From NCBI RefSeq assembly GCF_001510715.1, contig NZ_LMTJ01000008.1, forward strand, positions 379,794 to 443,793: 64,000 bases of DNA, given 5' to 3'. The notes beneath the pieces were generated by a model. It was not told the DNA's origin. It saw only the letters and a list, made by a program, of their open reading frames with translations, and did no database searches. Below are positions 59,635 through 64,000 of the stretch, piece after piece. The stretch is from Bacillus sp. FJAT-29814 (GTDB lineage Bacteria > Bacillota > Bacilli > Bacillales > Cytobacillaceae). Position numbers and translations under genes: made by a program. The first letter of the stretch is position 1. Every line of letters begins with the position of its first letter.

Positions 59635-60573
59635 TTGGTTGTGTATTTGGATGTGATTTGGGCGCTTAATCTGCTCTTTGATAGTCTTCTCCTTTATTTA
59701 ACAGCGATTATTCTGAAGAGGAGGGTCCGTTGGTGGAGAATTTTTACCGGGGGATTGATCGGTTCATTGATTATTTTACTAACCTTCACGCCTATAAATG
59801 CCATTTCCGGTCATCCGATCTCAAAACTGTTATTCTCCGTCATGATGGTATTAATCGCTTTTGGTTATAAACGATTTTCGTTTTTTATAAAAGCATTAAT
59901 GACATTTTATGTCTCTACTTTTTTAATTGGCGGGTCATTAATGGGGGTTCATTTTTTCATTCAGTATGATCCCGAATTAACGATGGAAGTCCTTCAGACA
60001 AGTGTGATGGGATTTGGTGATCCGATCAGCTGGCTGTTTGTTCTAATCGGATTTCCGGTCGCTTGGCATTTTTCAAGAAAAAATATTGAGTCAATGGAAA
60101 TGACTAAAATCCAATATGATCAGATTGTGAGCGTAGTAGTAAAAATAGACAATGAAACATTAAATCTAAAGGGGCTAATCGACAGCGGTAATCAGCTGTA
60201 TGACCCGTTATCAAAACAACCTGTCATGTTCATATCCGTTAATAAACAATTCGAATCTTTTTCCGAACCCATTCAACAATTAGCCGCGAATCCTGACCCG
60301 CTTTCCATCGGCACAGATAAATATCCTGAAACCTGGCAAAATCGGATGAGAATTGTACCTTATAGGGTGGTAGGCCAAGGTTCCCAGCTCATTACTGCTA
60401 TTAAGCCTGACAGCATCCATATTGAGCATAATGGCAGCCTGCATCTATTTGATAAGGGACTTGTATCATTTACCATGCAGGAACTCTCGGCTGATGATGT
60501 CTTTCAGTGCATTGTCCATCCGAAGATGCTAACAGGACCAAAGCAAGACAGCGGCACCGTGAAGGTAAGTTAA
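59635..60573 (+). CDS. spoIIGA: SpoIIGA, pro-sigma-E processing protease
   Basis: A 312-residue protein with five N-terminal membrane helices (1-160) and a C-terminal aspartic protease domain. It cleaves pro-sigma-E in the mother cell after a signal from SpoIIR. The catalytic motif GLIDSGNQLYDP has D183, the same number as in B. subtilis. MRIVPYRVVGQ and the C-terminal IVHPKMLTG are also family-typical. TTG start at 59635 with AGGAGG 8 nt upstream; the longer frame to 59551 runs through the promoter. sigE follows after 45 bp. Confidence 0.93.
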   Translation: MVVYLDVIWALNLLFDSLLLYLTAIILKRRVRWWRIFTGGLIGSLIILLTFTPINAISGHPISKLLFSVMMVLIAFGYKRFSFFIKALMTFYVSTFLIGGSLMGVHFFIQYDPELTMEVLQTSVMGFGDPISWLFVLIGFPVAWHFSRKNIESMEMTKIQYDQIVSVVVKIDNETLNLKGLIDSGNQLYDPLSKQPVMFISVNKQFESFSEPIQQLAANPDPLSIGTDKYPETWQNRMRIVPYRVVGQGSQLITAIKPDSIHIEHNGSLHLFDKGLVSFTMQELSADDVFQCIVHPKMLTGPKQDSGTVKVS

Positions 60574-60618
60574 TAATACTATACTCAGAAAAACATATTT
60601 TTAGAAGGAGGAATACAA

Positions 60619-61338
60619 ATGAAAAAGTGGAAACTTCGCTTATCCTATTACTGGTATAAGCTATTAATAAAATTGGGACTAAAAACAGATGAAGTTTATT
60701 ATATTGGTGGCAGCGAAGCCCTTCCTCCTCCCTTAAGCAAAGACGAGGAAGAACTACTGCTGAAAAAGCTTCCCGGCGGTGATAAAGCCGCAAGATCAAT
60801 CTTAATTGAGCGCAATCTTCGTCTCGTTGTCTACATTGCCAGAAAGTTTGAAAATACCGGGATCAATATTGAAGATTTAATCAGCATTGGGACAATCGGC
60901 CTAATCAAAGCAGTTAATACTTTTAATCCAGAAAAGAAAATCAAACTGGCTACATACGCATCAAGATGTATTGAAAATGAGATTCTCATGTACTTACGAC
61001 GGAACAATAAAATTAGATCGGAAGTTTCATTTGATGAACCGTTGAATATTGACTGGGATGGCAATGAATTATTGTTATCCGATGTATTGGGAACGGATGA
61101 TGATATTATTACGAAAGATTTGGAAGCAAACGTCGACCGCAAGCTTCTCACCAAGGCGCTTCATCAGCTAACGGATCGTGAAAAGCAAATTATGGAGCTT
61201 CGCTTTGGCCTGACAAACGGAGAAGAAAAAACCCAGAAAGATGTTGCTGATATGCTCGGGATTTCGCAATCCTATATTTCCAGATTGGAAAAGAGAATCA
61301 TTAAGAGATTAAGGAAGGAATTTAATAAAATGGTATAA
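60619..61338 (+). CDS. sigE: RNA polymerase sigma-E precursor
   Basis: A 239-residue sigma-70 family factor for early mother cell transcription. The N-terminal pro-sequence (about 27 residues, WKLRLSYYWYKLLIKLGL, then EVYYIGG at the cut) holds it inactive on the membrane until SpoIIGA cleaves it. Region 2 has NLRLVVYIARKF and IGTIGLIKAVNTF. Region 4 has LTDREKQIMELRFGL and the helix-turn-helix DVADMLGISQSYISRLEKR. AGAAGGAGG lies before the ATG. It is co-transcribed with spoIIGA. Confidence 0.96.
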   Translation: MKKWKLRLSYYWYKLLIKLGLKTDEVYYIGGSEALPPPLSKDEEELLLKKLPGGDKAARSILIERNLRLVVYIARKFENTGINIEDLISIGTIGLIKAVNTFNPEKKIKLATYASRCIENEILMYLRRNNKIRSEVSFDEPLNIDWDGNELLLSDVLGTDDDIITKDLEANVDRKLLTKALHQLTDREKQIMELRFGLTNGEEKTQKDVADMLGISQSYISRLEKRIIKRLRKEFNKMV

Positions 61339-61499
61339 GACAGGAAAATTTTTTCTGTCAGTAAAACCCAACAAGTTCGAGGTTTTACCGGATAAAAAAG
61401 AATGTATGTTCCTACACTGCGGCATACGCTAGTGCATATTTTTCCTTTCCAAGGAGATACTGTTTTTTGTACAGCAGCTCTCTCGAGGAGGGAAAAGAT

Positions 61500-62279
61500 T
61501 TGACTCGAAATAAAGTTGAAATTTGCGGTGTAGACACATCAAAACTCCCCGTACTGAAGAATGAAGAAATGAGAATACTGTTCAAGCAAATGCAAGATGG
61601 CGATATTAGCGCCAGGGAAAAGCTGGTAAATGGTAATTTGCGCCTTGTCTTGAGTGTAATTCAACGGTTTAACAACCGGGGTGAATTCGTCGATGACCTG
61701 TTTCAGGTTGGCTGTATTGGACTTATGAAATCAATTGATAACTTTGATTTAGGGCAAAATGTTAAGTTTTCCACTTATGCGGTACCGATGATTATTGGTG
61801 AAATCCGGCGTTATCTTCGCGACAACAACCCGATTCGCGTATCCCGCTCCTTAAGGGATATTGCCTACAAAGCGCTGCAGGTTAGAGAGCGTCTGATGAG
61901 CGAAACATCAAGAGAGCCAACTGCGGAAGAAATCGCCAAGGTTCTCGAGGTGCCGCACGAAGAAATTGTATTTGCGTTAGACGCGATACAGGATCCGGTA
62001 TCTTTATTTGAACCGATTTATAATGACGGCGGCGATCCCATTTATGTGGTGGATCAATTAAGCGATGAGAAAAATAAAGATATTCATTGGATTGAGGAAA
62101 TTGCCTTAAAAGAAGGCATGCGCAGATTGAATGAACGGGAAAAACTAATCCTTAGAAAGCGATTCTTCCAAGGGAAAACCCAAATGGAGGTTGCTGATGA
62201 AATTGGAATTTCCCAAGCCCAGGTTTCAAGACTTGAAAAAGCGGCCATCAGGCAAATGAACAAAAATATTCAAAGCTAA
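61500..62279 (+). CDS. sigG: RNA polymerase sigma-G
   Basis: A 259-residue sigma factor for late forespore transcription, nearly identical to B. subtilis SigG from RNKVEICGVDTSKLPVLKNE onward. Region 2 contains NRGEFVDDLFQVGCIGLMKS and region 4 GKTQMEVADEIGISQAQVSR. The TTG at 61500 has GAGGAGGG 7 nt upstream; the longer frame from 61467 is not needed. The 161-bp gap from sigE holds a hairpin, GTAAAACC/GGTTTTAC (61361-61388), and a weak sigma-F/G-like CATACGCTA at 61423. Confidence 0.95.
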   Translation: MTRNKVEICGVDTSKLPVLKNEEMRILFKQMQDGDISAREKLVNGNLRLVLSVIQRFNNRGEFVDDLFQVGCIGLMKSIDNFDLGQNVKFSTYAVPMIIGEIRRYLRDNNPIRVSRSLRDIAYKALQVRERLMSETSREPTAEEIAKVLEVPHEEIVFALDAIQDPVSLFEPIYNDGGDPIYVVDQLSDEKNKDIHWIEEIALKEGMRRLNEREKLILRKRFFQGKTQMEVADEIGISQAQVSRLEKAAIRQMNKNIQS

Positions 62280-62305
62280 AGCTGTCCAAATGGGCAGCTT
62301 ATTTT
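62278..62305 (+). terminator. Terminator after sigG
   Basis: Stem AAGCTGTCC/GGGCAGCTT with one G-U pair and a short AAAT loop, then ATTTTC; it overlaps the sigG stop. Confidence 0.65.
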
Positions 62306-62351
62306 CATTTGTCAGCTCCACAAGGATTGCTTCGACATCATAAGCTTCACA

Positions 62352-62372
62352 GGAACAAGCTGTGCTTGTTCC
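62352..62372. repeat. 9-bp perfect palindrome between sigG and ylmC
   Basis: GGAACAAGC-TGT-GCTTGTTCC (62352-62372). It is followed by CGAAAG...CTTTCG around GCGCTT (62372-62392). There is no T-run, so it is not a terminator. The role is unknown; an operator is possible. Confidence 0.5.
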
Positions 62373-62453
62373 GAAAGCGCTTCTGCCTTTCGATACTAAA
62401 CTGACAAGGTTCATCATATATTCAATTATAGTACTGTTACGGGGGGAATATTA

Positions 62454-62714
62454 ATGGTGAGGATTTCCGAGTTTCAGATAAAGGATGTCGTAAATGTTTC
62501 GGATGGTAAACGGTTAGGTAATATAAGCGATATTGAGATAAATTTAACGACTGGAAAAATAGACTCGGTGGTTATATCGGGGAATGGGAGAGTGCTTGGC
62601 TTTTTTGGAAAGGACGATGAAATCGTGATTCCCTGGAAAAATATCATTAAAATTGGCCAGGATGTAATATTGGTCAGGCATAAAATAGATGACCGGGTTC
62701 CGGAAGAAGTTTAA
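62454..62714 (+). CDS. ylmC: YlmC/YmxH family PRC-barrel sporulation protein
   Basis: An 86-residue PRC-barrel protein: RISEFQIKDVVNVSDGKRLG, then IEINLTTGKIDSVVISG and EIVIPWKNIIKIGQDVILV. It is the YlmC/YmxH family, often linked to sporulation; the reaction is unknown. GGGGGGA lies 7 nt before the ATG. B. subtilis has an ABC transporter gene, ylmA, between sigG and ylmC; it is absent here. Confidence 0.92.
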   Translation: MVRISEFQIKDVVNVSDGKRLGNISDIEINLTTGKIDSVVISGNGRVLGFFGKDDEIVIPWKNIIKIGQDVILVRHKIDDRVPEEV

Positions 62715-62793
62715 GTTTCCGTAAATCGGTCCCCTCACAATGACCATTTTGATTTTTCATGGTAAACTATAGAAAAACATTTGAGGTAGAGAA

Positions 62794-63609
62794 ATGGAAC
62801 CCTTTGTTTTAAAAAATGAATCATTGTTTATGATTGATGGCTGGATGAACCGATTTCCGGGTTTGACTGCCGGAATTACCTCCAAACATGGCGGAGTTGG
62901 TAAGGGAAGCTTCCAATCCCTCAATATGGGCTTTCATGTTGGCGATGATGTAAATGACGTATGCATAAATCGGGAAACTGTCGCCCACCTACTGAATTTC
63001 CCGCTGGAATCTTGGGTTGGCGCACAGCAAACGCACGATATTATGATCAGGAAAATATCAATAGCGGACCGGGGCACGGGTTCCAATTCGTATAATCAGG
63101 CCTTTGAGGGGACAGACGGTTTTTATACGAATGAAAAGGGGATTCTATTAACCCTTTGTTTTGCTGATTGTGTCCCGCTTTTCTTTATCGCACCAAAGTC
63201 AGGGATGATTGGGGCGGCTCACGCCGGTTGGAAGGGTACCGTAGGGGGAATTGCCCGTGAGATGATCATTACCTGGGAGCAGGAAGGCATCAGGCCTGAA
63301 GAAATTTTCGTCGCAATTGGGCCGTCCATCTGCAAAAATTGTTATATTGTGGATAATCGTGTCATTAACTTGGTGGAAAATATACTAGAAGATGTCGATG
63401 GAAAACCATATAATTTAATTAATGGCAATCAATATAGTTTGGACTTGCGAGAAGCTAATCGGCTGCTTCTTCTAAAAACTGGAGTGCCCGAAGAAAACAT
63501 TCTTGTCACAGGGCTATGCACAAGCTGTGATAATAGTTTTTTTTCTCACCGGCGCGACAAAGGTAGCACTGGAAGAATATTAAGCTTTATTGGCTGGAAG
63601 GAGATTTGA
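62794..63609 (+). CDS. ylmD: YlmD, PgeF-type purine nucleoside phosphorylase/laccase-domain protein
   Basis: A 271-residue protein of the multicopper-oxidase-like laccase domain family (DUF152, PgeF/YfiH). Metal ligands appear in GAQQTHD near residue 76, FADCVPLFF near 127 and GAAHAGWKGTVGG near 144, followed by GPSICKNCY. Relatives edit peptidoglycan precursors or cleave adenosine and inosine; which one applies here is open. TGAGGTAGAG lies before the ATG. ylmE follows after 7 bp. Confidence 0.92.
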   Translation: MEPFVLKNESLFMIDGWMNRFPGLTAGITSKHGGVGKGSFQSLNMGFHVGDDVNDVCINRETVAHLLNFPLESWVGAQQTHDIMIRKISIADRGTGSNSYNQAFEGTDGFYTNEKGILLTLCFADCVPLFFIAPKSGMIGAAHAGWKGTVGGIAREMIITWEQEGIRPEEIFVAIGPSICKNCYIVDNRVINLVENILEDVDGKPYNLINGNQYSLDLREANRLLLLKTGVPEENILVTGLCTSCDNSFFSHRRDKGSTGRILSFIGWKEI

Positions 63610-63616
63610 AAGCAAT

Positions 63617-64000
63617 ATGAAAGTGGCAGCAAAGCTAGAGCAAATAAGGCAGCAAATCGAAACAGCATGCCGGAAGTCCGGCCGAAAACCTGAGGAAGTG
63701 ACAGTTATTGCTGTTACCAAATATGTGAGTGCCGAAAGGGCTAAAGAGGCCTTGGAGGCAGGCATTACAAATCTCGGCGAAAATCGTGATGATGGGTTGT
63801 TGGAAAAATGGCAGATGCTTGGGGACAAGCCTGCATGGCATTTTATTGGAACGCTGCAAACAAGAAAGGTAAAAAACATTATCGATAAAGTGGATTATAT
63901 TCATTCGTTGGACCGCCAATCCCTGGCAGAAGAAATTAATAAACGCGCCAGCCGTCAAGTGAAATGTTTGATACAAGTAAACGTCTCCGGGGAAGACTCA
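63617..64000 (+). CDS. ylmE: YlmE, PLP-binding YggS family protein (partial)
   Basis: The first 128 residues of a PLP-homeostasis protein, cut by the window end. The PLP lysine is in VIAVTKYVSAERAKEAL near residue 36. GENRDDGLLEKW and WHFIGTLQTRKVKNI follow as in the family. The protein keeps free pyridoxal phosphate in balance and has no known enzyme activity. GGAGAT lies about 12 nt before the ATG, a little far. Operon with ylmD. Confidence 0.92.
   Translation, partial: MKVAAKLEQIRQQIETACRKSGRKPEEVTVIAVTKYVSAERAKEALEAGITNLGENRDDGLLEKWQMLGDKPAWHFIGTLQTRKVKNIIDKVDYIHSLDRQSLAEEINKRASRQVKCLIQVNVSGEDS

Noticed and set aside
61403..61431. Sigma-F/sigma-G promoter before sigG
   Set aside because: TGTATG and GGCATACGCTA resemble the consensus only partly and the spacing (14 bp) is short.

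Overview
The window is a chromosomal segment of a spore-forming Bacillaceae species. Gene order follows the Bacillus subtilis yla - ftsW - pycA - cta - ylb - mra/fts/mur - spoIIG - ylm block almost gene for gene. The sporulation genes (ylaJ, ylbJ, ylbO, spoVD, spoVE, spoIIGA, sigE, sigG), the meso-DAP type murE and the bacillithiol gene bshC point the same way. Base composition is moderate to low GC, with strong GGAGG-type ribosome binding sites and many TTG/GTG starts. I cannot name the species; the differences from B. subtilis suggest a relative outside the subtilis group.

Layout. 1-4.2 kb: yla genes (ylaI, a flavin-fold protein, the lipoprotein YlaJ, the PIN-PhoH ATPase YlaK, YlaL, YlaN). 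4.3-9.0 kb: ftsW and pycA. 9.0-11.0 kb: an accessory island between the convergent pycA and ctaA, with two inverted copies of a GC-rich palindromic element, a broken IS1595-type transposase and a DUF3885 gene. 11-19 kb: heme A synthesis (ctaA, ctaB) and caa3 cytochrome oxidase (ctaC-ctaF) with the assembly proteins CtaG and a DUF420 protein. 19-33 kb: the ylb cluster (YlbA-YlbG, rsmD, coaD, ylbJ-ylbP, rpmF), with a few inserted genes and a probable small RNA on the minus strand upstream of rsmD. 33-40 kb: a three-gene acyl-CoA carboxylase operon, panE, a DUF3397 membrane protein and bshC. 40-59 kb: the division and cell wall cluster mraZ-rsmH-ftsL-pbpB-spoVD-murE-(MurF-like fragment)-mraY-murD-spoVE-murG-murB-divIB-ylxW-ylxX-sbp-ftsA-ftsZ. 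59-62 kb: spoIIGA-sigE and sigG. 62-64 kb: ylmC, ylmD and the start of ylmE.

The genes serve three linked jobs. The wall cluster makes lipid II (MurE, MraY, MurD, MurG, MurB) and polymerises it at the septum (PbpB, FtsW, FtsL, DivIB, FtsA, FtsZ), or in the spore cortex (SpoVD, SpoVE). SpoIIGA, SigE and SigG convert asymmetric division into compartment-specific transcription. PycA, Cta and the acyl-CoA carboxylase belong to central carbon and respiratory metabolism. Regulatory DNA is unusually readable: a 10-bp-phased MraZ operator, a sigma-H-type ftsA promoter, a spoIIG promoter with the 22-bp spacer and an upstream Spo0A box, a perfect consensus sigma-A promoter at ylbN, and a cre-like site before the carboxylase operon.

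Most worth a second look: the free-standing MurF N-terminal domain between murE and mraY, the minus-strand structured RNA at about 24.45-24.61 kb, the inverted-repeat cassette at 9.16-10.84 kb with mirrored double-hairpin terminators outside it, and the likely CTG start of ylbC. I saw no rRNA, tRNA, CRISPR array, prophage or obvious defence system.
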